From Mycolicibacter algericus DSM 45454 (lineage in GTDB: Bacteria > Actinomycetota > Actinomycetes > Mycobacteriales > Mycobacteriaceae), in NCBI RefSeq assembly GCF_002086455.1, contig NZ_MVHC01000022.1, positions 1 through 60,648 of the forward strand: 60,648 nt of DNA. The letters are read 5' to 3'. Positions 8,176-18,010 of the stretch are shown here, in pieces; the first letter of the stretch is position 1, and each line of letters opens with the position of its first letter. The position numbers were made by a program, and so were the translations under genes. Under the pieces are notes generated by a model. The model worked only from the letters and a program-made list of their open reading frames with translations. It ran no database searches and was not told the DNA's origin.

Positions 8176-8919
8176 TTAACCGACGAGGTCGCAGAGACCA
8201 AGGAAGTCACACGGATCGAAGTCCAGCGCGGCGAATGGGTCGTTCGGGATGAGGTAGTCCGGAATCTCCGGGGTCCAGGAGTGGAACAGGCTGTTCCACA
8301 GTTGCATTGGCGCGTCGTCGCCGAATTGGATCAAGGCTGCCGAGACACCCTTGAGGGGGTCGGTGACCACCGAGTAGGTCAGATCGTTGGCCGACATCAC
8401 CCAGTAGTTCAGATCGTGCGGCCCCACGCCGTTCATGGTGAGATTGGTGAACGCGCCGTCGAAGAGGTTGATCTGGTAGATCGAGGCTCCGGACAGGTAG
8501 CCGAAGTTGCCTAGCGCACTCAAGTCGTCGGGGGTGTCAGCGTTAGGCATGAAGTCACCGAACTGGTACGCCGAGGTCGAGTAGAACGAGTTCCAGAAGT
8601 CCTCGATCTTGATGTTGTAGCCACCGACCTCTTCGCCGTTCAACTCGACGTTGTAGAGCTGGTCGCCCTTCCAGTCGGTGATCCACGGGCGGATGCCTTC
8701 GTAAGACCAGTCGCGGCCCACGCTCTCCCGAGTAAGGGGCTCCATCACTAGGCAGACCACCCCCTCGCAGGTCTCGTAGGGGCCGTCCCAACCGGGCACC
8801 GGGCTGGTGCTACCGGACTCGCCCGCAGCGTTAGCGACCGACATAGGCAGTACCAGCGCGGCGAACCCAGCAGCGACGCCTACCCCGAGCAGGGTAAGAA
8901 GACGGCGCGATTCCCACAT
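8176..8919 (-). CDS. Secreted mycobacterial protein of unknown function
   Basis: 247 residues with a clear signal peptide: RRLLTLLGVGVAAGFAALV and a likely cut after VANA. The mature protein is acidic and rich in Trp, Asn and Asp, with four cysteines in two close pairs (CEGVVC near the N-terminus and CDFLGLC at the extreme C-terminus) that could form disulfides outside the cell. It ends five residues after the last Cys. No enzyme motif is visible. It resembles in style, but not clearly in sequence, the three large secreted proteins at 38497-43597 (Asp/Trp-rich, CxnC pairs). A good GGAGG lies 8 bases before the ATG. It is convergent with the methyltransferase, 9 bases apart. Confidence 0.75.
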   Translation of the reverse strand: MWESRRLLTLLGVGVAAGFAALVLPMSVANAAGESGSTSPVPGWDGPYETCEGVVCLVMEPLTRESVGRDWSYEGIRPWITDWKGDQLYNVELNGEEVGGYNIKIEDFWNSFYSTSAYQFGDFMPNADTPDDLSALGNFGYLSGASIYQINLFDGAFTNLTMNGVGPHDLNYWVMSANDLTYSVVTDPLKGVSAALIQFGDDAPMQLWNSLFHSWTPEIPDYLIPNDPFAALDFDPCDFLGLCDLVG

Positions 8920-9447
8920 GACTGCCTCCGTTAAGCTTGTTGCAAATGTGTACCTGTGAAGCTCAGGTGACCAAACGTTACACTTGTGTTACCCGATTCA
9001 CATCCGAATCTGACGTATTTTTTTGTTAACACTGAGCGAGCGGTTTGTTCCCGTCGACACCCTATGTGGTGCTACCCAGTTGCGCCACTGCTACGTACTC
9101 GCCGACTTGAAGCCCTACCGGCCCCCGGGTCGTCGGGCGCCGGGTAGCCGGCCGCCGCGACATAACTCGAGTTATCGAGACTATTCCACACGAAAGCCGA
9201 GGCCGCACCATCGGCGTACCGGATGTGGCGGCCGGCATCACGACGCCACCGGGCAGAGCGGGCTGCCGTTCCCCCGAGCGGCGATGAAACCAGTCGTCGC
9301 ACAGGCATCACAAATGATTCCCTTCCTCCCGGGCCACACGAGTTGTGCGTGGAGTTTCAGACGTTACACCGGTGATGCAGTGTTGTTATCGAAAACGAAT
9401 CTAAACGTTACGTTGAGGTTCAGCTGTGTGCCGAGCCGGCCAGCCGC
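8920..9447. other. 528-base AT-richer intergenic region; promoter of the secreted protein
   Basis: No convincing gene. Reading leftward, TAACGT (8975-8980) is a good -10 candidate for the secreted protein, with about 50 bases of leader. ACCTG/CAGGT arms at 8952-8956 and 8964-8968 form a small inverted repeat inside that leader. The heptamer ACGTTAC occurs three times, at 8975-8981, 9361-9367 and 9405-9411. The short frames here (for example 9072-9311 and 9023-9451) have no recognisable motifs. Confidence 0.4.
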
Positions 9448-9846
9448 TTAGCTCGCGCCGGGGCGGGGCGGTGGGTGAACACCGCAGCTACAGGCGTCGA
9501 TGGACGGGCAGGTGCAGCGCATGCCCCACTCGATGACCTCGCGGGCGCGAGCCAACGACTCCAGCTGGGCGTCGATCTCGGCGAGCTTGGCCTGCGCCAG
9601 CGCGCGGCTTGCCGGACGCCCGGGCGCGTCGTCGCCGAACAGCAGCTGGATCTCGGCCAAAGCGAAACCCGCGGATTTGCACAGCCCGATGATCTCGAGC
9701 CGGGCCAGCATCGCCTCGTCGTAGCGACGTTGGCCGCCGACCCGCCGCGGCGCGGCCAGCAGACCGACCTGCTCGTAGTAGCGCAAGGTGGTGGCGGCAA
9801 CACCGCTGCGGCGGGCGACCTCGCCGATCGTCAGCGAGTCGGACAT
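9448..9846 (-). CDS. MerR-family transcriptional regulator with C-terminal cysteine cluster
   Basis: 132 residues from ATG 9846 (MSDSLTIGEVARRSGV). The winged helix-turn-helix is LTIGEVARRSGVAATTLRYYEQVGLL, followed by a long dimerisation helix and a C-terminal cysteine motif (C-T-C near residue 115, then C-S-C seven residues on, CTCPSIDACSC). Such clusters bind metal or, in SoxR, a [2Fe-2S] centre; SoxR has the spacing CxxCxC followed by a further Cys, so this arrangement is not identical. It is divergent from the PPOX gene, and the dyad between them (9870-9883) is the probable operator. Metal sensing or redox sensing are both open. A longer frame upstream would overlap the operator and was not used. 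Confidence 0.88.
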   Translation of the reverse strand: MSDSLTIGEVARRSGVAATTLRYYEQVGLLAAPRRVGGQRRYDEAMLARLEIIGLCKSAGFALAEIQLLFGDDAPGRPASRALAQAKLAEIDAQLESLARAREVIEWGMRCTCPSIDACSCGVHPPPRPGAS

Positions 9847-9863
9847 GCGGCCTCCTCGACGCC

Positions 9864-9894
9864 TTGACTTAGAGCCAACTCTAGGTTGTTCACT
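9864..9894 (+). promoter_or_regulatory. MerR-type promoter/operator controlling the PPOX gene
   Basis: TTGACT (9864-9869) is a good -35. A 19-base spacer separates it from TTCACT (9889-9894), a weak -10. The spacer starts with the perfect dyad TAGAGCCAACTCTA (9870-9883). A 19-20 base spacer carrying a dyad between the -35 and -10 is the signature of promoters that MerR proteins activate by twisting DNA. The -10 is followed by 6 bases and then the ATG at 9901, so the transcript would be leaderless. Confidence 0.7.
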
Positions 9895-9900
9895 GGTGTC

Positions 9901-10353
9901 ATGCCCGGACAACGACTCGAAGAGCTGCACGAAGCCCGCTACGCGCTGCTGCGCTCCTTCCGCCGCGACGGCTCGGCGGTCGACACGCCGATATGGTTCG
10001 CACTGGACGGCGACACCGTGGTGTTCCGCACCAAGGTCGGCCCGAAGACCCGGCGACTGGCGCTACGCCCCGATGTCGAGGTGGTCCCCTGCGATTACCG
10101 CGGCCGGTGCCGCCCCGGCGCCATCACTGTTGCCGGCCGGGCCACGATTCTCGCCGGCGACGAGGCCGAGGCCGCCAATCGCAGGTTGCACCGGCGCTAC
10201 GGCTGGCAGTGGAACGTCATTCCGATGATCCAGGTCCCGGGCGTGACCAATGTGTATCGGGAGTTGCCGCTGCGCCAAAAACTGCGTCGGGCGCGCAGCC
10301 GCGCCCTCTGGCCCGACAGTGCCATCGTGGCGGTGACACTGAATGCCCGCTGA
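9901..10353 (+). CDS. PPOX-class (split barrel FMN/F420) oxidoreductase
   Basis: 150 residues. The N-terminal half LHEARYALLRSFRRDGSAVDTPIWFALDGDTVVFRT and the block KVGPKTRRLALRPDVEVVPCDYRGR are typical of the pyridoxamine-phosphate-oxidase-like split barrel family that in mycobacteria often uses F420 (Rv2074/Rv1155-like). The segment after it, GAITVAGRATILAGDEAE, completes the barrel. I chose ATG 9901; an upstream TTG at 9886 would lie inside the promoter. It is the only gene downstream of the MerR-type promoter, so it is probably the regulated target of the MerR protein. The physiological substrate is unknown; flavin/F420-linked detoxification is a reasonable guess. Confidence 0.82.
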   Translation: MPGQRLEELHEARYALLRSFRRDGSAVDTPIWFALDGDTVVFRTKVGPKTRRLALRPDVEVVPCDYRGRCRPGAITVAGRATILAGDEAEAANRRLHRRYGWQWNVIPMIQVPGVTNVYRELPLRQKLRRARSRALWPDSAIVAVTLNAR

Positions 10354-10434
10354 GCGCCGCTACTCCTCGACGGCGTGTAACCACAGGACACCACCGGCCG
10401 CGGTGGAACATCTCGTCGAGAAGCAGCCTCGGCG

Positions 10435-10769
10435 TCACTGGCCGAGCAGTTCCTGCTCACGTACCCAGCGGTCGTGGGCTTCGGCTGCTTCGACCTCGGC
10501 GCGGCCAATCCAGCCGTCGACCTCAGCCGGGAACGCCGCCTGGTAGGCGATCGCGGCGCGGATCAGCATCGGGTCGACCCCGCGGGTGTCACTGACCAAC
10601 TCCACCAACGCCGCCGGGCCCAGGTCGGGCTCGCTGAGGCGCGCGCTACGCAGCGCACGGGCGACCTCCCAGACATCCGGCCCGCCGATCAGTCGAGCCC
10701 GGCGGCCGGCCGGGGGGCCAGCCGGGCGGCGACGTCGGCGTCGAACCGGACGGAGGTCGGAGCAGCCAT
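10435..10769 (-). pseudogene. Broken CopG/RHH-type protein gene downstream of dnaE1
   Basis: Starting at ATG 10769 the frame reads MAAPTSVRFDADVAARLAP, the RHH N-terminus of a conserved mycobacterial antitoxin-like protein, then goes to PRPAAGLD and a stop. In another frame from about 10695 the rest of the same protein is intact to the TGA at 10435: RARLIGGPDVWEVARALR, then VELVSDTRGVDPMLI, then YQAAFPAEVDGW. In the full-length relatives I recall, about 40 residues lie between these blocks. The join therefore shows an internal deletion plus frameshift, in a very G-rich stretch. It sits 22 bases after the dnaE1 stop, likely in the dnaE1 transcript. Confidence 0.75.
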
Positions 10770-10791
10770 GACTACATTGTCGTCAGATGTA

Positions 10792-13700
10792 TCAGCCGCC
10801 CAGACACCCCGGCCCCAGCAACGCCTTCAAGTCCCCCATCAGCGCCGACGATGGCGTGACCCGCAGCGACGGGTCCAGTTCCAGCACGGTGATCCGCTCC
10901 CCGCTGATCAGCCGCAGCTGCACCTGTGCCGTTCCGGGATGGCGGGTCAGCACCTGTTTGAGTGCGCTGACCTTGTCCATGGTGCATTGCCGGGTCGGCA
11001 GACTGACCGCCAGCGGGCGATCCGCGGCGTTGGCGGAGAAGTCCGGCACCACCAGCTCGTTGGCGATCAGCGAGATCCGGTCGTCGCGGATGTTCACCTT
11101 GGCGCTGACCAGCACCACGGCGTCGTCGACGACCTCGGCGCCGTAGGCGGAGTAGGTCTGCGGGAAGAACATCACCTCGATGCCGCCGGTGAGATCCTCC
11201 AATTGCGCTGACGCCCAGGGCAGACCGTTCTTGTTCACCCGGCGGTTTACCGATGCCAGGATCCCGCCGACCCGCACCTGGGTGTCGGAGGCGATGTCAC
11301 CCTCCAAGATGGCGGGGATCGGGGTGTCGACCTGGGCGGCCAGCAGATGGGCGATGCCGTTGAGTGGGTGCCCGGAGACGTAGAGTCCGAGCATCTCCCG
11401 TTCCAGGGCCAGTTTGTGCTTGTCGGCCCATTCTTCGTCGGGTACCCGGATGCCGAAAACCGCGTCGGCTCCGGCGCTTTCGCCATCGCCGCCACCGAAC
11501 AGATCGAACTGGCCCATCGCCTGGGCCTTCTTGGTGCCCAGCACCGAGTCCACGGCATCGGTGTGCACCAGGAACAGGCCCTTGCGCGGATGGCCCAGCG
11601 AGTCGAAGGCGCCAGCCTTGATCAACGACTCGGTGACCTTCTTGTTGCAGGCTGCGATGTCGATCTTGTTGAGGTAGTCGGAGAAATCGGTGAAGCGGCC
11701 CTTGTGTGTTCGGGTGGCGATCAGTGACCCGACGACGTTGGCGCCGACGTTTCGCACCGCGCCCAGCCCGTAACGGATGTCGGAACCCACCGAGGCGAAA
11801 TTCAATTCGGATTCGTTGACGTCCGGGGGCAACACGGTGATCCCCAGCCGGCGGCAGTCGGCGAGGTAGATGGCGGCCTTGTCCTTGTCGTCGCCGACCG
11901 ACGTCAACAAGCCGGCCATGTATTCGGCCGGGTAGTTGGCCTTCAGATACGCCGTCCAGTACGACACCAGACCGTAGCCGGCCGCGTGCGACTTGTTGAA
12001 CGCGTAGCCGGCGAACGGAAGAATGGTGTCCCACAACGCTTTCACGGCTTTTTCGGAGAACCCGTTGGCCGTCATCCCCTCGTAGAAGCCCTTGTACTCA
12101 GCTTCCAGTACCTCGAGCTTCTTCTTACCCATGGCCTTGCGCAGCGCATCGGCCTTGCCCATGGTGTAGGACGCCACCTTCTGGGCGATGAACATGATCT
12201 GCTCTTGGTAGACGATCAGGCCGTAGGTCTCCGACAGGATCTCGCGCAGCGGCTCTTCGAGCTCGGGATGGATGGGCTTGATCGCCTGGCGGTTGTTCTT
12301 GCGGTCGGCGTAATCGTTGTGGGCGTTCATGCCCATCGGGCCGGGCCGGTACAGCGCCAGCACCGCGACGATGTCGTTGAACTCGGTGGGCTGCATGCGG
12401 CGCAACAGGTCACGCATCGGGCCGCCGTCGAGCTGGAACACCCCCAGGGTGTCGCCGCGGCCCAGCAGCTCATAGGTGGCCGGGTCGTCCATCGGCACCG
12501 ATTCGAGATCCAGATCGATGCCCCGATTGGCCTTGATGTTCTCCAGGCAGTCCCCGATGATCGTCAGGTTGCGCAGGCCCAGGAAGTCCATTTTCAGCAG
12601 GCCGATCTCTTCACACGACGGGTAGTCCCAGCCGGTGATGATGGCGCCGTCCTGCGGCCGTTTCCACAACGGGATCACGTCGATGAGCGGCTCGGAGCTC
12701 ATGATCACCGCGCAGGCGTGCACACCGGCGTTGCGGACCAGGCCCTCGAGGCCCCGCGCGGTCTCGTAAATGGTGCGTACGTCGGGATCGGTGTCGATCA
12801 GCGTGCGAACCTCGGCGGCCTCCTTGTACCGCTCGTGGTTGGGGTCGGTGATACCCGACAGCGGGATGTCCTTGGCCATGATCGGCGGCGGCAGCGCCTT
12901 GGTGATCCGGTCGGCGATCGCGTAACCGGGCTGGCCGTAATGGACACGGGCCGAGTCCTTCAGCGCCGCTTTCGTTTTGATGGTGCCGAAGGTGATCACC
13001 TGGGCGACCCGGTCGCTACCCCACCGCTCGGCGGCATAGCGCACCATCTCGCCGCGCCGGCGGTCGTCGAAGTCGATGTCGATGTCGGGAGCCGACGGTC
13101 GTTCCGGGTTGAGGAAGCGTTCGAACAGCAGCCCGTGTGGGAGCGGGTCGATGTTGGTGATGCCCAGCGCATAGGCCACCAGCGATCCGGCGGCCGAGCC
13201 GCGGCCCGGGCCCACCCGGATGTTGATCGAACGCGCGTAGTTGATCAGGTCCGCGACGATCAGGAAGTAGGACGGGAATCCCTTGCCGCAGATGACATCG
13301 ATCTCATAGGCGGCCCGATCGGTGTATTCGGCGGGCACCCCGGCCGGAAAGCGCCGTTGCAGCCCGGCCGCCACCTCGTGGCGAAGCCAGGAGCCCTGGT
13401 CGTGGCCGTCGGGAACCGGGAACACCGGCATCCGGTCGCGCGGCGCCCAGACGTCGGCGTAGGACTGCACCCGCTCGGCGATCAGCAGGGTCGAGTCGCA
13501 CGCCTGCGGCAGCTGGTCGTCCCAGAGCGCACGCATCTCGGCGGCCGACTTCAGGTAGTAGCCGTCGCCGTCGAACTTGAACCGGGTGGGATCCGACAGC
13601 GTCTTGCCGGTCTGAATGCACAGCAGCGCCTCGTGGTTCTGGGATGCGTCGCGGGTGACGTAGTGGCAGTCGTTGGTGGCCAGCGCCGGGATGGCGAGCT

Positions 13701-14331
13701 TGCGGCCGACGGCCAGCAGCCCGTCGCGAACCCGGCGTTCGATGGCCAGGCCGTGGTCCATCACCTCCAGGAAGTAGTTCTGCGGCCCGAAGATCTCCCG
13801 CCATTTGGCGGCCGACTCCAGCGCCTCGCGGTCCTGGCCCAGCCGCAACCGGGTCTGCACCTCCCCCGAGGGGCAGCCGGTGGTGGCGATGATCCCCTCG
13901 GCGTGCTCGGCGATGATCTCGGCGTCCATCCGTGACCATTTGCCGAGCTGGCCCTCGAAGGAGGCCAGCGAGGACAGCTTGAACAGGTTGCGCAGGCCGG
14001 TGGCGTTCTCGGCCACCATCGTCAGGTGGGTGTAGGAGCCGCTGCCGGAGACGTCATCGCTCTTCTGGCCGGGATCCCCCCAGTGGACCCGGCGGGTGTC
14101 GAACCGGGAACCGGGAGCGATGTAGGCCTCCACCCCGATGATCGGTTTGATACCGGCTGCGGTGGCGGCGTTGTAGAACTCGCTGGCGCCGAACATGTTT
14201 CCGTGGTCGGTCATTCCGATCGCCGGCATCTCCAGACGCTGCGCCTCGGCCAGCATCGGGGCGATCTTCGCCGCGCCATCGAGCATCGAGTACTCGGTGT
14301 GGTTGTGCAGGTGTACAAACGAAGATCCCAT
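10792..14331 (-). CDS. dnaE1: DNA polymerase III alpha subunit
   Basis: 1179 residues, close to the 1184 of M. tuberculosis DnaE1, the essential replicative polymerase. The N-terminal PHP domain is intact ([15 protein letters not shown] and MTDHGNMFG), which in mycobacteria is the proofreading 3'-5' exonuclease. The catalytic palm has PDIDIDFDD (about residue 413), with the third acidic residue further on. Helix-hairpin-helix and OB-fold regions fill the last third ([19 protein letters not shown] is part of the OB fold). The start at 14331 gives [19 protein letters not shown] lies about 9 bases before it, so the leader may be only a few bases long. The divergent neighbour is dodecin. Confidence 0.97.
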   Translation of the reverse strand: MGSSFVHLHNHTEYSMLDGAAKIAPMLAEAQRLEMPAIGMTDHGNMFGASEFYNAATAAGIKPIIGVEAYIAPGSRFDTRRVHWGDPGQKSDDVSGSGSYTHLTMVAENATGLRNLFKLSSLASFEGQLGKWSRMDAEIIAEHAEGIIATTGCPSGEVQTRLRLGQDREALESAAKWREIFGPQNYFLEVMDHGLAIERRVRDGLLAVGRKLAIPALATNDCHYVTRDASQNHEALLCIQTGKTLSDPTRFKFDGDGYYLKSAAEMRALWDDQLPQACDSTLLIAERVQSYADVWAPRDRMPVFPVPDGHDQGSWLRHEVAAGLQRRFPAGVPAEYTDRAAYEIDVICGKGFPSYFLIVADLINYARSINIRVGPGRGSAAGSLVAYALGITNIDPLPHGLLFERFLNPERPSAPDIDIDFDDRRRGEMVRYAAERWGSDRVAQVITFGTIKTKAALKDSARVHYGQPGYAIADRITKALPPPIMAKDIPLSGITDPNHERYKEAAEVRTLIDTDPDVRTIYETARGLEGLVRNAGVHACAVIMSSEPLIDVIPLWKRPQDGAIITGWDYPSCEEIGLLKMDFLGLRNLTIIGDCLENIKANRGIDLDLESVPMDDPATYELLGRGDTLGVFQLDGGPMRDLLRRMQPTEFNDIVAVLALYRPGPMGMNAHNDYADRKNNRQAIKPIHPELEEPLREILSETYGLIVYQEQIMFIAQKVASYTMGKADALRKAMGKKKLEVLEAEYKGFYEGMTANGFSEKAVKALWDTILPFAGYAFNKSHAAGYGLVSYWTAYLKANYPAEYMAGLLTSVGDDKDKAAIYLADCRRLGITVLPPDVNESELNFASVGSDIRYGLGAVRNVGANVVGSLIATRTHKGRFTDFSDYLNKIDIAACNKKVTESLIKAGAFDSLGHPRKGLFLVHTDAVDSVLGTKKAQAMGQFDLFGGGDGESAGADAVFGIRVPDEEWADKHKLALEREMLGLYVSGHPLNGIAHLLAAQVDTPIPAILEGDIASDTQVRVGGILASVNRRVNKNGLPWASAQLEDLTGGIEVMFFPQTYSAYGAEVVDDAVVLVSAKVNIRDDRISLIANELVVPDFSANAADRPLAVSLPTRQCTMDKVSALKQVLTRHPGTAQVQLRLISGERITVLELDPSLRVTPSSALMGDLKALLGPGCLGG

Positions 14332-14468
14332 AGGTCCGCCAGTCTATGGCCGGGCACCGACCGAGCCGGGCGTGTCGCCGGGTGTGTCTTCCCGGCGGGC
14401 GTTTCGCGCGACAGCGGCCACCGCCGTGCACTACGTTGAAGTTCGTCTGAAGCGGAGGAGACACATAC

Positions 14469-14696
14469 ATGAGCGTGTACCGGGTGATCGACATCATCGG
14501 GACCAGCCCGTCGTCTTGGGAGAACGCCGCGGCCGAAGCGGTGCACCGCGCCAAGCAAACCATCGATGACATCCGCGTCGCCCAGGTCGTCGAGCAGGAT
14601 CTCACCCTCGACGACAAGGGCGGGATCATCTACCGCACCAAACTGCGGATCTCGTTCAAGATCCGGCCGCCGAAATCGCCGCGCGACTCCGGCTGA
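14469..14696 (+). CDS. Dodecin family protein
   Basis: 75 residues, MSVYRVIDIIGTSPSSWENA, then AVHRAKQTIDDIRVAQVVEQ and YRTKLRISFKIRP. This is the beta-alpha-beta-beta fold of dodecin, a hollow dodecamer that stores FMN/riboflavin or binds CoA. Flavin-storing dodecins stack the isoalloxazine ring on a Trp in the first beta strand after the helix (DWFEV in Rv1498A); here that position is Val (DIRVAQV). Flavin binding is therefore doubtful. GGAGG lies 8 bases before the ATG and TACGTT (14432-14437) is a candidate -10. The downstream methyltransferase begins 9 bases after the stop. Confidence 0.88.
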   Translation: MSVYRVIDIIGTSPSSWENAAAEAVHRAKQTIDDIRVAQVVEQDLTLDDKGGIIYRTKLRISFKIRPPKSPRDSG

Positions 14697-14704
14697 CCGC
14701 CCCG

Positions 14705-15469
14705 ATGTCACGAAGCTTCGACGACCTGGTTACCGAGGCCGCCGCCGCTCCGGTCGACGGCTGGGAATTCTCCTGGCTCGACGGCCGCGCCACCGAGCAG
14801 CGGCCGTCCTGGGGCTACCAGCGTCAGCTGGCACGTCGGCTGTCGGGGGTAGCGGCCGCCGTCGACCTGCACACCGGTGGCGGCGAAGTGCTGGCCGGTA
14901 TCGAGCGGTTCGGCACGTTCCCCCCGACCATGGCGGCCACCGAATCCTGGCCGCCGAATGCCAAACGCGCCACCGAGCTGCTGCATCCGCGCGGGGTCGT
15001 GGTGGTGACGGTGCCCGACCGGCCGCCGCTGCCGTTCGGCGACGAAGCCTTCGACCTGGTCAGCAGCCGGCACTCGCTGGAGACATGGTGGTCCGAGATC
15101 GCCCGGGTACTGCGGCCCGGCGGCCGCTACTTCGCCCAACAGATCGGGCCGGCGACGATGCTGGAACTCAGCGAGTTCTTTCTCGGACCGATGCCCGGCA
15201 AGGGCGCCCAATACGAGCCCGAGGCGGTGCGGGCCGGCGCGACGGCCGCCGGCATGGAAATTCTCGATCTGCGCCTCGAGCGGCTCCGCGCCGAGTTCTT
15301 CGACGTCGGCGCGGTGATCTACTTCCTGCGCAAAGTGATCTGGACGGTGCCCGACTTCGCCGTCGACGACCACCGTGACCGGCTGCGTGAGATGCATGAG
15401 CTCATCGAGTCCCGGGGCCCGTTCGTCGCGCACGCCACCCGGGTGCTGGTGGAGGCCAGGAAGAGCTGA
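14705..15469 (+). CDS. Class I SAM-dependent methyltransferase
   Basis: 254 residues. AAAVDLHTGGGEVLAG is the AdoMet glycine motif (degenerate: HTGGGE in place of GxGxG), PLPFGDEAFDLVSSRHSLE is motif II/III, and EIARVLRPGGRYFAQQIG is the standard post-motif. The C-terminal part is lipid/small-molecule methyltransferase-like, with no extra domain. It follows dodecin by 9 bases and is probably co-transcribed; its stop lies next to that of the convergent pseudouridine synthase. The substrate is unknown. Confidence 0.8.
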   Translation: MSRSFDDLVTEAAAAPVDGWEFSWLDGRATEQRPSWGYQRQLARRLSGVAAAVDLHTGGGEVLAGIERFGTFPPTMAATESWPPNAKRATELLHPRGVVVVTVPDRPPLPFGDEAFDLVSSRHSLETWWSEIARVLRPGGRYFAQQIGPATMLELSEFFLGPMPGKGAQYEPEAVRAGATAAGMEILDLRLERLRAEFFDVGAVIYFLRKVIWTVPDFAVDDHRDRLREMHELIESRGPFVAHATRVLVEARKS

Positions 15470-15470
15470 G

Positions 15471-16391
15471 TCAGCGCCGCAGCACGTCCAGGGCGTGCTG
15501 CAGATCGGCCGGATACTCGCTGGTGATCTCGATGCGCCGGCCGTCGCCAGGGTGGGCGAAGGCCAGCGAGTGGGCATGCAGCCACTGGCGTTCCAGCCCG
15601 AGTTTTTTCGCCAGCGTGGGATCAGCGCCGTAGGTGAGGTCGCCGCAGCAGGGATGGCGCAGCGCGGCGAAATGCACCCGGATCTGGTGGGTGCGGCCGG
15701 TCTCCAGATGCACGTCGAGCAGGCTGGCCGCGACGAATGCCTCCAGCGTGTCGTAGTGGGTGATGCTGTGCCGGCCGTCGGCGGTGACGGTGAACTTCCA
15801 GTCGCGGCCATGGTGCCGGCCGATGGGTGCGTCGATGGTGCCGCTGGACGGATCCGGATGGCCCTGCACCAGTGCGTGATAGCGCTTTTCGACGGTGCGC
15901 GCCTTGAAGGCGCGTTTCAGCACGGTGTAGGCCCGCTCGGAGATCGCCACCACCATGACCCCGGAGGTGCCGACGTCCAGCCGGTGCACGATGCCCTGGC
16001 GTTCGGGGACCCCGGAGGTGGTGATCCGGTAGCCGGCCGCCGCCAGCCCGCCCAGCACGGTGGGTCCGGTCCAGCCCACGGAGGCGTGGGCGGCCACCCC
16101 GGCGGGCTTGTCGACGGCGACGATGTCGGCGTCGGAGTACAGGATCGCCATGCCCTCGACCTCGGCCGGGGTGTTCTCCAACGGAGCCGGCGCCTCGGGC
16201 AGCCGCACGTGTAACCACGCCCCGGCGGCCAACCGGTCGGACTTTCCGGCGGGCGTCCCGTCCAGTTCGACGTCGCCGTTCTCGGCCAGCGTCGCGGCAA
16301 CGGTCCGGGACAGCCCCAGCAGGCGGGCCAGCCCGGCGTCGACGCGCATGCCGGCCAGCCCCTCGGGCACCGGCATGGAGCGTTCAGTCAC
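15471..16391 (-). CDS. RluD-family 23S rRNA pseudouridine synthase (Rv1540-like)
   Basis: 306 residues. An N-terminal S4 RNA-binding domain ([20 protein letters not shown]) precedes the RluA/RluD catalytic domain with [15 protein letters not shown] (the catalytic Asp of HRLD, near residue 140), [14 protein letters not shown] and [16 protein letters not shown]. It converts uridines to pseudouridine in rRNA; by family the sites are likely in helix 69 of 23S rRNA, which is not shown by the sequence. The gene lies 33 bases after lspA in the same direction, the lspA-rluD pairing widespread in bacteria. Confidence 0.92.
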   Translation of the reverse strand: MTERSMPVPEGLAGMRVDAGLARLLGLSRTVAATLAENGDVELDGTPAGKSDRLAAGAWLHVRLPEAPAPLENTPAEVEGMAILYSDADIVAVDKPAGVAAHASVGWTGPTVLGGLAAAGYRITTSGVPERQGIVHRLDVGTSGVMVVAISERAYTVLKRAFKARTVEKRYHALVQGHPDPSSGTIDAPIGRHHGRDWKFTVTADGRHSITHYDTLEAFVAASLLDVHLETGRTHQIRVHFAALRHPCCGDLTYGADPTLAKKLGLERQWLHAHSLAFAHPGDGRRIEITSEYPADLQHALDVLRR

Positions 16392-16424
16392 GACCGCAGC
16401 AAGCCTGGTCGCTGCCGGCAGTGC

Positions 16425-17024
16425 TCACGCGCGCTGCTCCTCGGCGTCGTCCCGGCGGCCGTCGTCGCCGCCGCGGCGGCGGCCCACCGTGTCGAAGTCG
16501 AAACCGAACACCGAGAGGGTGACCAGCAAGATCGCACCGCCGACCACCGCGGGATCGGCGACGTTGAACACCGGCCACCAACCGATCGACAGGAAGTCGA
16601 CGACGTGGCCCTGCAAGTGCCCGGGCGCCCGGAAGAACCGGTCCACCAGGTTGCCCAGTGCCCCGCCGAGGATCATGCCCAATCCGACCGCCCACCACGG
16701 CGACACCAGCCGGCGCGACATCCAGATGATGCCGAGCACCACCGAACTGGCGATCAGCGTCAGCACCCAGGTGTAGCTGGTGGCCATCGAGAACGCCGCC
16801 CCCGAGTTGCGCACCAGGGTCCAGGTGACGGTGTCGCCGATGATCGGCACCGGCTGGCCAGGGGTCAGCAGCCTCACCGCGAGCACCTTGGTGACGACGT
16901 CGACCAGCAGCACGACCGCGGCCACCGACAGCAGCAGGCCCAGCCGTCGGCGGGGCGCAGCCGGCGCCGGCGCCGGCGCCGCATCGGTGGCCGGCTCGGT
17001 CGAGTCGGTTGTCTCCTCAGTCAC
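16425..17024 (-). CDS. lspA: Lipoprotein signal peptidase (signal peptidase II)
   Basis: 199 residues. After an Ala/Pro-rich cytoplasmic extension (about 1-25), four membrane helices carry the family motifs: [28 protein letters not shown] and [12 protein letters not shown]. The two aspartates of the last two motifs form the aspartyl protease active site. It cleaves prolipoproteins after lipidation. The hydrophilic C-terminus ([17 protein letters not shown]) is longer than in enterobacterial LspA and is typical of actinobacteria. It is the first gene of the lspA-rluD pair and is divergent from ansA. Confidence 0.96.
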   Translation of the reverse strand: MTEETTDSTEPATDAAPAPAPAAPRRRLGLLLSVAAVVLLVDVVTKVLAVRLLTPGQPVPIIGDTVTWTLVRNSGAAFSMATSYTWVLTLIASSVVLGIIWMSRRLVSPWWAVGLGMILGGALGNLVDRFFRAPGHLQGHVVDFLSIGWWPVFNVADPAVVGGAILLVTLSVFGFDFDTVGRRRGGDDGRRDDAEEQRA

Positions 17025-17065
17025 GCCCCCATCATTCCTTAACGCGGGTACGGCATGATCGCGGC

Positions 17066-18007
17066 ATGGTGTCCAAGCGCCTGACCGTCATCACCACCGG
17101 CGGAACCATCGCCGCCAGCACCGACGACGACGGGGTGCGCCGGCCCACCGTCCACGGTGCGGACCTGGTCGCCGGGGTCGGCGCCGGCTCCGCCGAGGTC
17201 ACCGTGGTGGACCTGATGGCGCGCGACAGCTCGGAGCTGACCCCGGTCGACTGGGGCCGGATGCTGGCCGCGGTGCGGGCCGGCGTCGACGGTGGTGCCG
17301 ACGGGGTGGTCGTCACGCACGGCACCGACACCTGCGAGGAGACCGCGCTGTGGTTGGAGCTGGGCTACACCGGCGACGCCCCGGTCGTACTGACCGGGGC
17401 GCAACGCAGCGCCGATGCCCCCGACGCCGACGGGCCGGGCAACCTGCGTGACGCGCTGCGGCTGGCCGCGGACCCCGCGGCCCGCGGTCTGGGTGTGCTG
17501 GTGTGCTTCGCCGGGCAGGTGCTGGCCCCGCTCGGGCTGCACAAGACCACCACCTCCGACCTGACCGGCTTCAGTGGCGCACGGGCGGGCACGGTGGCCG
17601 GCGATCGGGTGTCCCTGGACGGCGAAAAGGTGCGGCCGCAACTGCCGGTGACCGCCCCGCCCCGAGTCGACATCGTCGCGCTCTACGCCGGCGCGGACGC
17701 GGCAGCGCTGGACGCCTGCGTGGCCGCGGGCGCGCGCGGAATTGTCCTGGAGGCGCTGGGGTCGGGCAACGCCGGAACAGCGGTGATCGACGGGGTGCGC
17801 CGGCACTGCCGCGACGGGGTGGCCGTCGCGGTGTCCAGCCGGGTGCCCGGCGCGCGGGTCGGGGCGGCCTACGGACCGGGCCGGGCACTGGTCGACGCCG
17901 GTGCGGTCATGGTGCCTCGGCTTCGCCCGCCGCAGGCGCGGGTGCTGCTGATGGCGGCGCTATCCGCTGGCTTGCCGGTGGCCGACGCCGTGGACCGGTG
18001 GGGCTGA
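17066..18007 (+). CDS. ansA: L-asparaginase, type I
   Basis: 313 residues from ATG 17066 ([18 protein letters not shown]). The two threonine catalytic motifs are TTGGTIAAS and [19 protein letters not shown] (catalytic Thr and Asp). The absence of a signal peptide predicts a cytoplasmic enzyme that releases ammonia from asparagine. In M. tuberculosis AnsA contributes to asparagine nitrogen use and acid resistance. CATGAT ends 6 bases before the ATG, another leaderless-like arrangement. The longer open frame upstream overlaps lspA and was rejected. The neighbouring secreted protein gene starts only 3 bases after its stop. Confidence 0.94.
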   Translation: MVSKRLTVITTGGTIAASTDDDGVRRPTVHGADLVAGVGAGSAEVTVVDLMARDSSELTPVDWGRMLAAVRAGVDGGADGVVVTHGTDTCEETALWLELGYTGDAPVVLTGAQRSADAPDADGPGNLRDALRLAADPAARGLGVLVCFAGQVLAPLGLHKTTTSDLTGFSGARAGTVAGDRVSLDGEKVRPQLPVTAPPRVDIVALYAGADAAALDACVAAGARGIVLEALGSGNAGTAVIDGVRRHCRDGVAVAVSSRVPGARVGAAYGPGRALVDAGAVMVPRLRPPQARVLLMAALSAGLPVADAVDRWG

Positions 18008-18010
18008 CCG

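Noticed and set aside
8173..8182. Palindrome CGGTTAACCG between convergent genes, considered as a terminator or protein site
   Set aside because: No loop or T-run, and it overlaps the stop codon of the secreted protein gene; a related palindrome at 3855 overlaps a start region. Probably coincidence.
9023..9451. A 142-codon frame in the region before the MerR gene
   Set aside because: Arg/His/Pro-rich translation with no start signal or homology; it ends inside the MerR coding end.
11986..13935. A 649-codon frame antisense to dnaE1
   Set aside because: Composition bias of the opposite frame; dnaE1 motifs are unambiguous on the minus strand.
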